Part shown: piece by piece, positions 23,804-34,353 of the stretch
Numbering within the stretch: the stretch's first letter is position 1
How the letters are laid out: each line of letters begins with the position of its first letter
NCBI GenBank assembly: GCA_905220665.1
Contig: CAJNAR010000159.1
Coordinates: 310,001-374,000 of the forward strand
Direction of reading: 5' to 3'
Source: Albugo candida
Taxonomy: Eukaryota > Oomycota > Peronosporomycetes > Albuginales > Albuginaceae
Length of the DNA: 64,000 bases
Notes under the pieces: model-generated
What the model saw: only the letters and a program-made list of their open reading frames with translations
What the model was told of the DNA's origin: nothing
Database searches by the model: none
Translations under genes and position numbers: made by a program

Positions 23804-25843
23804 ATGGCTCCTCCCAAAAAAAAGAAGGCTGGCCCTATTATCCAACTTGCACCTAGCCAACAACAAGAATAGACAGCTTCAGGCACATAAACTACAGCTG
23901 AAAGAGGTGGTGGCAGCAGAGGATCTCGACTGTCAGAGCCTGATGTCAGACTGGAGTGGAGAGGAGCAGGAGGAAGGAAGGGGGAAGGTGAAGGTGAAGG
24001 TGAAGGTGAAGGTGAAGGTGAAGGTTAAGAAGACTGGCTGGAAACAGACACAGCTACAAAAGTTAATTGCTACTGTCCAGGCTCAGCTGGAGAAGGAAAA
24101 GAAGGGGAAGAAGAGATCTTCTACCTTTAAAAGTGAGCCGGCTTCTTTTGCCAAAAACGTTCTTTACCCTTTATCTCCTTACATACCTTGGCAGAGAACT
24201 CAAGAACTACCATGTGGAGGAGGGAGAAGTATCTAAAGGAGAATAACCTGCAGAGGCTGAACATCTACTTCAAACCAGCAGGTCAACAGACATCAGCAAC
24301 TAAAAGAAAGGAGCTGTTCATTGCATCAGAACATGAAGTAGTGAGCAGCAGGGAGAAGAGGAGAAGAAGAAGACAGGACGCAAGAGGCGATTAACGGTTT
24401 GAAGGAAGGGCTGTAAGGCATACAGAATCAGAAAAGCAGCTGGGGAAAATTCACCCTTTACTTGTTTTAAGACTTATGGCCATCCTCCATTTTCTGGAAG
24501 GACAGCTTTACTAGGGCATGAGGAAGTAGGAATTGTCAGCTACTGCAGCCAACGACAAACTGCAAAAGACGTCAGAATGGGCCTGCAGGAACGTTGGGCT
24601 TTGGGCAGATCGGTACTTGATCAGCAAAGCCCTTCCAACACATCAGGAAGGCCGACATTCAAAAAGGGGAGAGATCCTGGCAGATCTTGATATCAAGAGG
24701 GGGTGCCTGTCATGGATGAGGGGGAGGAAGCTCAATGAAAGATCGCTCAAAGAGCTCCAGATGGTCCTTCAAAACAGCATTTTCCCAAAGGTCCTGGGAG
24801 AGAAGAAGCAGAAGATCAGCTACTTGACAGCTGGTCAAGTACCAGTGGTCAAGTATTTGGTCAAAGAGAATGCTGGAGTACAAAAAGAAGATGGATGAGC
24901 GGACTGGAGAGGTGCTGGCAGAGGGCAAGGTGGAAGTGTGGGACAACAAGTATGTGCATGTGACGCATGATGAGTCTACCTTCTACAGCAACGATGGAAG
25001 AGAGAAGGTATGGGTAGAAGAAGGCGATAGTTGGATTAGGAGGAAAGGACCATGGGGGGGTTAATCATGATCAGTGATTTTCTCTGCCCGGGTGGTCAAT
25101 CATGATCGATGACTTTCTGTGCCCGTGCCATGGGCCCATAAAAGTCACTGATCAGCAAGAGAGGGAGAATGGGCTCACTTCACCATCAGCCAGAGAGATC
25201 ATCAAGTCCGGCAAGAACAGAGATGGTTGGTGGAAAAGTGAAGACATGGTAAGGCAACTCAATGAGAAGGCCATCCCCATTTTCAAAATTCTTCATCCAG
25301 GATGTATTGGTGAGTTTTTCAAAATTCTTGTTTCACATTTCTAGTTGAAGCTGAAAATTGATTTTTTCTTTCAGCAAAAAAAATCAGGACTTTTTTCTTT
25401 CGACCAATCCTCCAGTCATCAGGCGTTTGCTCTCAACGCTCTGGTGGCTGGCAGGATGACTGTCAAGCCTAAGAAGGAGCCATTCCAAGGCATTGCCTCC
25501 AACAAATGACTGCTTCTGGAGGCATGCCTTGATGGCCCAGTCCGATTTTGCTGAACAGGAGTCAGCCCTGGAGATGGAGGTGAAGCAGACAGGGCATATT
25601 ACTGAATATTACCCCGAATTCCACTGTGAGTGCAACTTCATCGAGAGGTACTGGGAGCGCCAAGAGAGCAGCGCGAAACCAATGTAATATAATTTCACCT
25701 CGCTTTGGGAGAGGCTCCCTGGTATCCTCGATGGAGTGATCATGAAAGAAATTCGGAAGCACTATCGAGCATCCTGGCGATACATCAAAATGTATAGAAA
25801 AGGCAAGGATGCCATCGAGGCGGAGAAGGTTGAGCGAGGCTGA
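23804..25843 (+). pseudogene. DDE transposase of copy C, frameshifted, probably intron-bearing
   Basis: The likely start at 23804 gives MAPPKKKKAGPIIQLAPSQQ, a basic nuclear-localisation-like N-terminus, but stops at 23870. Later segments include 24188-24394, 24533-25064 (SYLTAGQVPVVKYLV; first catalytic block VTHDESTFYSNDGREKVWV) and 25102-25307. A GTGAGT...TTTCAG interval (about 25311-25376) looks like a short intron. The second block FSFDQSSSHQAFALNALVAG follows at about 25398, the third EFHCECNFIERYWERQ at about 25617, and the C-terminal signature (SWRYIKMYRKGKDA...KSHRRLRVN) ends near 25880. Frameshifts and an A8 run at the intron acceptor disrupt the frame. Confidence 0.7.
23985..24026 (+). 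repeat. Hexamer tandem repeat (AAGGTG)7
   Basis: Seven consecutive hexamers, the last AAGGTT. In one frame it encodes alternating Lys-Val, in another Glu-Gly. It lies in the N-terminal region of the copy C transposase and does not itself shift the frame, because the unit is 6 bp. Confidence 0.9.
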
Positions 25844-26724
25844 CGGAAGCTGAAATCGCACCGACGTCTGCGCGTCAACGATCGATTTCTGCAGGCATAT
25901 CGATGTGTTGACAGGTTTTTGAGCTTTTTTTGGATTTTCTTATGACTCCGCCATATATACATCACCATTACTCGTTTTTGTATACCTCTCATGCCCTATT
26001 TACTCTCATCCCAGGCCAAAAACTGTGCATAGACATTCCTATTTTAATACCTTGCCTGCCTTATGTCTTTCTATACCAGCCACGAAAAAAAACTTTCACA
26101 GCGTACGACCTTTCACACGGGATGTTTTAGATCCTGCCGATCTTAGGAAAACGTGCAAAAAGGTCAAACTTTCAGGCGTATCAGCACCATGAAAAAAAAG
26201 ATATGCACAATCTGCTTGCAACAAAATGTTCAGCACTGCAAAAGCTATCGTTTGGTGCAAGAAAAATTGACAAAACTTTCCAATCCAGGTGTCTGATAGA
26301 CTTTAAACTTGATCAAAAAATGTTGGTTCTAGAGGAGTTGCACCACTCTGCTCACTACCATTCAATTCACTAGAAAGGAAAAAAGTCAGCTTTCTAGATC
26401 AATCAGCCAATCTCTTATATCGCGAATACTGACCGAGAAGAGCTAAAGTTGTTATTTTTTGTTTTTAAAAATAGCTTTTTCATTATTTCTAAACAAAGTG
26501 TGTTTATAATTGCAGAATTTTTACGTGTATGTGCTGAATGTATAAGGTTAATAAGTTGAGTTCAATCCATACTCTGTTTGTGCCGAGGAGTGCTTGAAAG
26601 TGAGTCACTGCGCGTGATGGGTGAGTGATGATTATTGATAAATTTTAGCCAATGGAGTGGGGGTGGGGGGTGATTGAATATACTATCAAGAGGGTGCGTA
26701 AATACTAAAGGCTCCCTAAATAAT

Positions 26725-27379
26725 GGATACTCGATATGCCGGCAACTTTTTTTTCTTAAATCTCATTTCGTTTCAATTTAAATTGCGTCATGCATACTTA
26801 AATTATCACTTCCACAACTCTTTTGGAAAAAAAATTAGTCTACATTTCTAACTAATAGAAGTCATTTACGTGTTAGGCTACTTCTAGTAATATAGATACC
26901 TTCAACTGAGCTAAACGCTCACCAATATAGACGATTCATTGCCAGTTTGTCGTTGTTGAGCTATAATGCGTCGTAAGGACGCAACAATTATCTGTACCAA
27001 CGCCGAAAATAAAATGTGCTAAGAAAATCATTTAGTTACTAGAGCTTGTCCCTGGATCTGAGCTAGGCAAAGTTGCGTTTCTCACAGGTGGCGCGGTATT
27101 GCTAATCTGCATCTATCTGAAGTTATTTGCATCTGAACAGCTTGCCAATGATTAATTTTACATGCAAAGGTGTTATCTCTTTTAAATTTGCTACTATAAA
27201 AAGTAAGAGTAGGATGTGTCAAATGGAAATGTCATATGTATTAGCCGAGCACACTTGAAACTTTCTGTGCATTAGCCAATCACAAATATTTCTCGATTAA
27301 AGTTGTTGGAGCAACAATTAGGGTGTGTATGGATGTATTTAGTTAATTAAAGTAAAATTATTTATGTACTTTTCAAAAT
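26725..27379 (+). repeat. MULE left-arm remainder with a LINE tail fragment
   Basis: 26725-26825 is a diverged direct copy of the MULE outer repeat (ATATGCCGGCAACTTTTTTT, then CATACTTAAATTATC and CCACAACTCTTTT). About 26849-26902 resembles the LINE 3' tail (AGAAGTCATT, CTTCTAGTAATATAGATACCTT) and is followed at 26903-26918 by CAACTGAGCTAAACGC, close to the antisense tRNA-Lys start. The remaining sequence up to the inner MULE repeat at 27380 shows no gene. Confidence 0.5.
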
Positions 27380-28429
27380 GGAATTGCTGCGGACACACCC
27401 CTAAAAAAAGAAATTACAAACATATTCCTTACTCTCGCACCGTCAATTAAGTAAATTAAGGAGTCTATCCATGCCTTCCCTGAAAATAAAATTTACAAAC
27501 ATACCCCCTACTTTCGTACCGCCATGTCCGCTGCTCTCAAGTCCAACTCTTGATGGTGGCAGTAACACCATCAGAAAAGCTGACATTATTTCAATCAAAG
27601 TAAAAGTAGCCTAGTGGGCAGGCATTACAGTGAAGAGAAAAATCCAGCCACGATTGCCTTCTATCATATTGCGCTCTTTGCTGATTCTGATTAAGCTTTC
27701 TGTAAAGCCTGCCGTTTACGCAGCATAGTGGCTCGAAAGCACATGAGCTGGTGGTGCACCTCCACCAATATCCCTACCTTGCGCAGCTTCACAAACGTAG
27801 TAGGATGTAGATTTGCCACAGGAATTACCATCGTCGAGTTGGCCATTCGCGACGGAGCAAGACGACACTGCTCAGTGCTGTTGGTTCAGCGTGTAGGTAC
27901 GCAACAATGACACCATTGTCCGATTATTTAGCCACATGTTGTCGTCAGGAAATGGAGTATAGCTTCGCGTAGGTCTCAATTCCCCTCAACAACATCGTTC
28001 CTTTTGGAATGAAAGAACACAACAGGAAATTATCAACATATAGTGAAACAATTATTCTTGATTAAGGTACCGGCTTTGACAACTAAACTTCTTTGATGGA
28101 AATGACTCACCTCTTCAGCCAAGTCCCTGTTCTTTGCTTCAACATTTTGTCTTTAGCTGGATTGCTAAATGATGCGAGCGAGTTAGCTACAATTATTTCT
28201 TCCGTCAAAGATATGCATCGGGTGTTTCCACGTTGTCGACGACACTAATCTCGGGCTCCTCAACAGTTTTTAAAAGAGTTTGTGGAACTCTGGATAGTAC
28301 TTATTCATATATATCAGAGAAGTGAGACCTCACTAATTTGTGTTGTTGTATTATGGAATGACAACAGAGAAAGTAAGTAGACCAGTCAAACAATACCATA
28401 CCAAACTGATGACCTGCATACCTGTCTCA

Positions 28430-30507
28430 ATTTTTACACGTTATTCTATTATGCTCCCACTTGCCACAAGCTAGGCATTTGTTTCTCTTTTTTCCAGGTT
28501 GATGGTATTCAAAGGCTGATGGGTCACGCTTGTTTGATTTTTAGGCTACTTTTGCGCAGGTCGCCCACGCGTTTTGACGGAATGTGGTGGAAGAATGTCC
28601 CGCTCAGTCAAAATATCTCTAACTGCTGAGTGCAAACGAGCATGAGGAGCAGCACTATTATGCACCTCATAGAGCTCGGAGTGTGTGTCCTCCCAACTAT
28701 TTATATCTCTTTGCATGGAATTCTACGGACCCCCTTTCAATCAGATTTAAAATGAATGCAGGTTAGCTATGGTCAGAGAATCGTTGGACTGTAGTTTTGC
28801 TTACAGAGTATCCTGGCAGGGCAAGCCAAATGCGACATGTTGTGCACAGAGGAAAAGTTTGGGGAGTGATTTCCCAGCTTTCTGTAATGCTTTTATCGCC
28901 TCCAACTGGGCGAAAATCTAGAAAAATGGTTGAAGGGCACAGATGTGAGACTTTATCATTTCTATGACCCAAAGCAAAGAAAAGTATCATACGTTTTCGA
29001 TGGCGAAGCTGAACACCACACACCACCCAGGAAGCTGAAGAAGGGCGTCCTGGTATTTGTGAATTGTTCTAGCTGGTCTGCTGCCTCACCAGCTCGGATT
29101 GCATCAACTGGTGCTGGATAGCAATGTAAATTTGGCCTACCACCTGTTGAAGGTCACCTATCGACGTATGGACATATTTGTTGAGGAATGAATCTGAACC
29201 CTCCATTCGAGAGGAGATGGTCCGTCCGAGATGAAAACGATTTCGAGTCCATGCCTGCATGAAATGTTTCTTTCCAAGGTAGCCAAGTTTCGCGCAGACA
29301 CGTGATGCACTTTGCATAGAATTCATCATATTGGGTTCTAACAGGATCCCACATATCCTTGTACTTGTTGTCTGTAGAAAAGTGAACAATAGTTTACAAT
29401 TGGCAATTAATTCATTCCAATCATGCGCGGACGGAAATTCGCTTTTGAAGTTTCCCAGGATATTCTTATTGGTATGCCAGACACGAAAGTGAGGAACCCC
29501 TGGGAAAAAAATTCATGGCATTGATCAATGCCACTTCTCTGTCAATTACTAGGCAGGCAGGCAGTTTTCCTGGTAGCAACGTAATATTCTTAAATTTATT
29601 AAGCGCCCATATGTCACCAACCTTTTCTTCTGTGACAAAGATCACGGAAGCGGAATAGGACTGATTCAGCGGGGTCATCTCAACAATATGAAGAAGTGGC
29701 ACACCATACCGGTTCGTTTTATGTGTGCAGTCAGTCACAAACACAGGATGGTATTTATCAACCAGATTCCTTGATGCAACGTACTGACATAGAGATGACT
29801 TTTTTATGACCTGCTTGGTCTGATTAGAGCTGTGGTGCCATTTCTCCCCAGGACAGAGCTCATCCATCAAGGCCTTTGAAGATATGCGGCGTGCAAGGTA
29901 CTGCTTGGAATAAAAGCTTTTTGCTTGCTGATTTACTTTATTACGAACGCAACTTGAGGGCCCTCAGCCGGTATCTGCCTTAAATCAGTTGCAATTTTCT
30001 TTGGTGGGAAATTGCCTATTGACATTACAGCTATTTGTGAAGATGCAGTGATGAAACTTTTCTGGCACCTGGATGGCCACTGAGGTCAACATCAATCTCA
30101 TGCTTGTGCTCCGAGCGAACGTCATCAAGCAACCAAACTCTTTGTTTTAGCCAACCAACCCAGCGGAAGGGGCAACCATGTTGACGGCTAGAAGATATCC
30201 GCTGGCGGGTATTTTCTGTTAATCTCCAATTATTTCTGTAAACACCACCCAGGTCGCATCCATAATAAACAGCAGTGGCTTTCGAACGGACTATAGTTAG
30301 AAAGAAATCATTGTATAGTGCATATCGTTTTGCTGCCTCATCAATAGCGATTCGAGAATTAAAGGATGTGTTTTTCACCAGATCTAGAGGTGAAGTATTT
30401 GCAAGTAAATCGGAACTGGATCCGTGAAGAGCACCAGGAGCGAGAGCGGAGAACAAGGTGGGAGGAGTGTACAGAGTGGCCTGGGGAGTGGGCTGGGTAC
30501 CAAACAT
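28430..30507 (-). pseudogene. MULE transposase (FAR1-like N-terminus, MULE core), broken
   Basis: Order on the minus strand: 30507-30031, an N-terminal FAR1/FLYWCH-like DNA-binding region (RYALYNDFFLTIVRS...YGCDLGG...SRQHGCPFRW); 29870-29466, the MULE catalytic core (FVTDCTHKTNRYGVPLLHIV with the first Asp, CLVIDREVALINAMNFFPRG with the second); 29389-29069, the region after the core, in two frames; 29026-28763, a further segment; and a C-terminal zinc-knuckle-like CLACGKWEHNR at about 28455. Frames are interrupted at least four times. No second gene is recognised at 27450-28430. Confidence 0.7.
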
Positions 30508-30949
30508 ATCTCAAATTTCTCTTTCAAACCAATTAGCTACTTTATGAATTGGGGCTTGGAGGTGCTAGCAGCTGAGAAAATAGCACCAGGAGTGGTGGAC
30601 GGAGTGGTTGGGAGACCGGAGGGGTAAAAGGAGAGGGACTCCTCGATTCACTTCATTGACGGTACGAAATCAAGGGGTATGTTTGTGGTTTGTATTTCTA
30701 AGGGTGTGTCCGTAGCAAAAATTGGGTGTGTCCGCAGCAATTCCTTTGCAAAAAAGAAAAAGTTGTGAGAGTAATAATTTAACTAGGATGCTGTAATTTG
30801 AAAAAAAGTTGTCGGGATATCAATACCCTTTTCTTAATCCATATTTTTATATACAGCCAAGCGCATTTCAGCCACAGTTACACAACCGACTTCTCCTTAA
30901 TGCATGCCATGCTACCAACCAGTTGATCCACCATTTGGAGCAACGACTA

Positions 30950-31950
30950 CCATAATTCTGCCTTCGAGGGTGTTGACTACTAATCTACTCAGCCAATCTT
31001 CATCTATCTTGAAAAAACATCTTGAATTTGTTTCCACAATTCTTCTTCATTTTTTTTCCCTGGAAGCCTCTGGATCTTCTCTTTGAGTCTCGCCCACTCA
31101 TGTTCTATTGGGTTCGGTTCTGGGGAATGTGGTGCCAATTCAACTATGCAATGTCCTTTTAATCCCTCCGTTTCATAGGGTCATTGCTTCGATGGGCTGG
31201 AGAGCCACCTTCCATTAACACTGGGCCATTGATCTCAGCCCAAAATCTGCCCAATTCAATATCATAGAATTGTTCAACAAAGTCAACTGCTTTCCGCCGA
31301 TTGCGACCCATGCGGATCTCAAGACTCTTATTTTTGCCTTGAAAGTTACCCCAGACCATCACTGAAAAGTGCCCTGATTTGAAAGTAAGCGCTAGAAAAT
31401 TCAGAGTGTACCTGTAATAGGCTGTTCTCTAGACAAGCGTCATGCGGAGATTCTTGCCGATTTCAAAGCTGGATTCATCTGTCCATCAGACCAAATTTCA
31501 AAACTCCATAGTTGCATTCTGTGTTTCCGTGTAAAAATTCCACTTCACAGGCAATTTTATTTGCACTTAGAATCGGCTTCTTGGGCGCTACGCGAGAAAA
31601 TAATACAGTTTCATGAAGTTGCCTTCTTGTTGTTGACGGGCTGAATTGGACAATCATTTTATTTGTGACGTTTTGAAGTTTCGACCGCCGATCTTCCTTG
31701 AATTTGCGGACCAAGTGCCGAACGTCCTTTTTATCAAGTTTTTTTGGTCATCCTGGGCTTTTCTTGGGAATAACACTGTATTCATTGCAGTAGTGTTTCA
31801 CGATGCGCTGTACTTGTCTTTGACTGATGCCGATTGATCTGCAATCCAGGGAATTTTCTGACCAGCCAACTTCATTTCAACGAAACTTTTTTTATCCTCA
31901 AAAAGATAAGGCTCTATTCTTCAGAGCTTGAGTGGCCATAGTTTGATTTT
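30950..31950 (-). pseudogene. Tc1-type transposase, decayed
   Basis: Minus-strand coding in pieces. There is an HTH region (about 31950-31500; RQLHETVLFSRVAPKKPILS), the first catalytic block WTDESSFEIGK (about 31470), a central region (31362-31159; MVWGNFQGKN) containing LMEGGSPAHRS, and the third block APHSPEPNPIEHEWARLKEK (about 31135-31075). The family usually has Asp at the third position of the LMED block; here it is Gly. The frame also breaks, so the enzyme is predicted inactive. It lies at the right end of the Tc1 element, reading towards the MULE. Confidence 0.75.
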
Positions 31951-32017
31951 GGGAAGGGAGCACGTCGTCAATCAAAAGTGTCATATAAAAAACGACAATC
32001 TTTTTGGAAGAGTACTG

Positions 32018-34087
32018 TTCACCAATGTGCTGTTATCGTTGTTATTGTTGAAGCTGACGTTAAGGCTTATTCAAAGGTTTGGACGGAATGGCTCGGTGAT
32101 ATACGCGATATCAGTAAGGACGCCAAAATTTCATTATTTTTAGACTCTGTCGCCGTCAACAAGTATGTATTGAATTTTCGACGCGCTAGAAGACGAGACG
32201 GATCAGTGAAGGCACCGAGCATTACAACAATGTAAGGATTGAGAGTTAAGGTGACTTGCAATTTCAAAAAGACTTTCTCCTATGCTGCGTTATATTCGTG
32301 GTAAGCGCATGCAAAAAGTAGGATTTGCGTTAGTTGCGATATGACGAAAGGAATGGAATCTTAAATAGGCTTACTTCAAAGCAAGTTAAGACATGATTTT
32401 ACCTGTTGTTTGCAATTAAAATCTAAAGAAAAGTTGCAAGGCTAAGAAGCAATTTCAGCTGTTGCACATATAAATGTTCTCTTACGTGGTATTTCATGGA
32501 TAATTGAGCAACCAAGGTCAACACATAAGAACATGATCTACACGACTGCTATAATCTTTGAGTGCTTACTTAATCTTATATGATTAACCGAGCTGTGTTA
32601 CAGCAAAAGGTGATGCATCAACAAAAAGACAAAAATAACAGAATTAAGTAATGACCCATTTGAACTATTCAAATTCTACAAGCAGTTGTCAAGAATGCGA
32701 GAATAAGTGTATTATTCATGCTTCAATTCCAAGGCTTATCGGCGGAGGATTCGATAACTTGATTGCTTTAAAGATTATTTTACCGGCCAATTTGCTGGAA
32801 TATTCACCTTAATCTCGGCGCTCGGCATCAAGTACACAGAGGAACACGTCAGATTGATCATGTGTCGACACTATCTACCAATAACGTCATTTCGCAAGAC
32901 TAAGTCAAGACATGCCGAATATCATGTAGCAGAATAGATCATCTACTACAGTCGCACCATTGATCATTTATTCTCGCTGTCGACATTATTAGAGCTAATA
33001 CCAGCAGAAATATCACTCACTTGATTTAGCACAAGAAAAAGAATGAACACGTAGAAACCATTAAACAATATTCTATAGAACCGGAGGCGCCTTCTATATC
33101 ATTCAAGCATTTCTTTCTGGAGCAACATCGTTTTTCGGAATGGTCAAGCTCATGATGCACTATAAAGCTTGCTTCAGCATTGAAGTAGTCGCTGGTAGTA
33201 CCTCGCTACGGAAGTCATTCATTCTATCTCATTATATGGTCGAGTCGATGCAGATTAGCATCCACATGAGCGAACATGATCAGACTGTCTGCAATAGTAT
33301 TTCTTTGACGCTTCCGTCTTGTAGTACGTTTCAAATCATCGGGAATGTGCTCCTACCATATTTATCAGCTCCTATCAAGTATTTAGAGTGCCTGCATCCA
33401 TCAGAATAATTATCTTTTGCTTCTTCAGAAAATATATAAATCCGAATGAAGTAGCGATAACATTAGAGCATTTCACTATCAAAAAAATGGAGGGACGAAG
33501 CACTAAAGTCAATGTTTTATGCTGGATGTCTTGCTACAATATTGCGAGTTTCAATCAATCTTCGAATTCTTCGGCCATTGAGCAGCAAGAGGGCGACCCG
33601 ATCAGCGTTCGCAATTGATCTTGCAAAGAAATGAGCGCTGTCTTGTTAAAGCAGTTGCATACGACGGTGTTGCTTTTTTCGAATTTACAAAGGTGAAGTT
33701 ATACATGACTGGGAATGTACCAACGTGTGGAGAAAACTTGGTTTATCATGGACTATCTGTTATGAAATAGTTTTGATGAAGCTGCGCGTAGTCAGCAAAG
33801 CATCGATGAAAGTAGGATATAATCAGGTTACAAAGTCTCACATATGGATAATTCAGCTTCTGGGATGTACTAGATCGAATCGAAATTTACAAAGCATTCT
33901 GTCGGCATGGATGATAGTGTAAATTTGTGGCGTACTCGAAAGCAGATGTTCCCATTACCACGGTGATTTCTGAATCAAAAGATTGTATTTTTTGATGCAG
34001 ATGGAAACCTAGATTTTTCTCAGCAAAGATGAAATGCAGAGTATATGCGGTGCTTCCTTGAGTATCATTGCTTCTAACCGCATTTAT
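32018..34087 (+). other. Unassigned region with short, broken open frames
   Basis: No product recognised. Open stretches occur at 32023-32235 (VEADVKAYSKVWTEWLGDIR..., ending at a GTAAGG that could be a splice donor), 33140-33409 and 33388-33618. None joins convincingly to its neighbours by GT-AG introns. The region may be a decayed host gene or old transposon sequence. It is the sequence into which the Tc1 element inserted. Confidence 0.3.
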
Positions 34088-34100
34088 TGATTTAGCCTGA

Positions 34101-34296
34101 CATTTACAAGCTGGACACAGTCTCGTATTAAGGGTGCTGAGGCTACTACGATACGAGATTATCAACGAGAAGACATATTATCATCTCTCACAGGTATTTC
34201 ACGAAACCTTTTTTATATGTATATATGTTATTTAAGATAGCCTAGGCAACTAGAGAAGTCAGTTAGTCTAATTCTACTAATATAGACACCTTCAAC
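34101..34296 (+). mobile_element. 196-bp LINE-tail element with 13-bp target duplication
   Basis: Flanked by the perfect direct repeats TGATTTAGCCTGA (34088-34100 and 34297-34309). All 196 bp match the last part of the near-intact LINE's 3' UTR, starting CATTTACAAGCTGGACACAG and ending AATATAGACACCTTCAAC. It holds no coding sequence. An inverted repeat TCTCGTAT/ATACGAGA (34121-34128 and 34151-34158) forms a possible hairpin. It could be a severely 5'-truncated LINE or a SINE-like unit using the LINE machinery. It lies 45 bp upstream of a host gene. Confidence 0.75.
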
Positions 34297-34353
34297 TGAT
34301 TTAGCCTGAGTAGTTTGTGTGGTTACATGCATTAAGTTGTGGAGGTAATTAAA

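Larger units (their letters stand above)
23418..26716 (+). mobile_element. DDE DNA transposon, copy C, with perfect 8-bp target duplication
   Basis: 3299 bp between the perfect direct repeats TAAATAAT (23410-23417 and 26717-26724). Terminal inverted repeats begin GGGAGCCTTTAGTATTnACn and are similar for about 50 bp (left from 23418, right inward from 26716). It encodes a plus-strand transposase (23804 to about 25843) of the same family as copies A and B, but its termini differ from theirs. It lies inside the MULE, 70 bp from the MITE, and shares the terminal bases GGGAGCC and the 8-bp duplication size with that MITE. Confidence 0.85.
22534..30828 (-). mobile_element. MULE (Mutator-like element) with nested insertions
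   Basis: Bounded by matching inverted ends: GGGTATTGATATCCCGACAA at 22534 and, on the opposite strand, the same 20 bases from 30828. An inner inverted pair, GGAATTGCTGCGGACACACC at 27380 and its reverse complement ending at 30744, belongs to the same long terminal repeat. Flanks are ATTTTTTA and TTTTCTTA (6/8 match). After removing the MITE (22583-23347) and the DDE transposon (23418-26716), about 4.2 kb remain, which suits a MULE. A diverged second copy of the outer repeat at 26725-26825 suggests that the left arm carries tandem sub-repeats. Confidence 0.65.
22501..32017 (-). mobile_element. Tc1/mariner element split by a MULE and further insertions
   Basis: Terminal inverted repeats: CAGTGCCCTTACAAAAAGAT at 22501 and, on the opposite strand from 32017, CAGTACTCTTCCAAAAAGAT, both continuing as TGTCG. 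The left end is preceded by TA (22499-22500); the right flank is TT, probably a mutated TA. Removing the interval 22534-30828 leaves about 1.22 kb, the expected size of a Tc1 element, with one minus-strand transposase (about 30950-31950). The Tc1 element is therefore the outermost shell of a nested cluster. Confidence 0.75.

Noticed and set aside
23985..24026. Regular hexamer array, considered as a CRISPR-like or regulatory repeat.
   Set aside because: There are no spacers and the genome is eukaryotic. It is a coding microsatellite in a transposase remnant.
23418..26716. KDZ (Kyakuja-Dileera-Zisupton) assignment of copy C because of the 8-bp duplication.
   Set aside because: The transposase motifs (THDE, FDxxxxH, NFIE, YRKGxxGK...KYRSHR) do not look like KDZ transposases, which lack this IS630-like layout. 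Superfamily left open.
30742..30828. The 95-bp repeat next to the Tc1 transposase as the Tc1's own left terminal repeat.
   Set aside because: The true Tc1 end (CAGTGCCCTTACAAAAAGAT) is at 22501. The 95-bp repeat occurs three times and pairs with 22534 as the end of the MULE.
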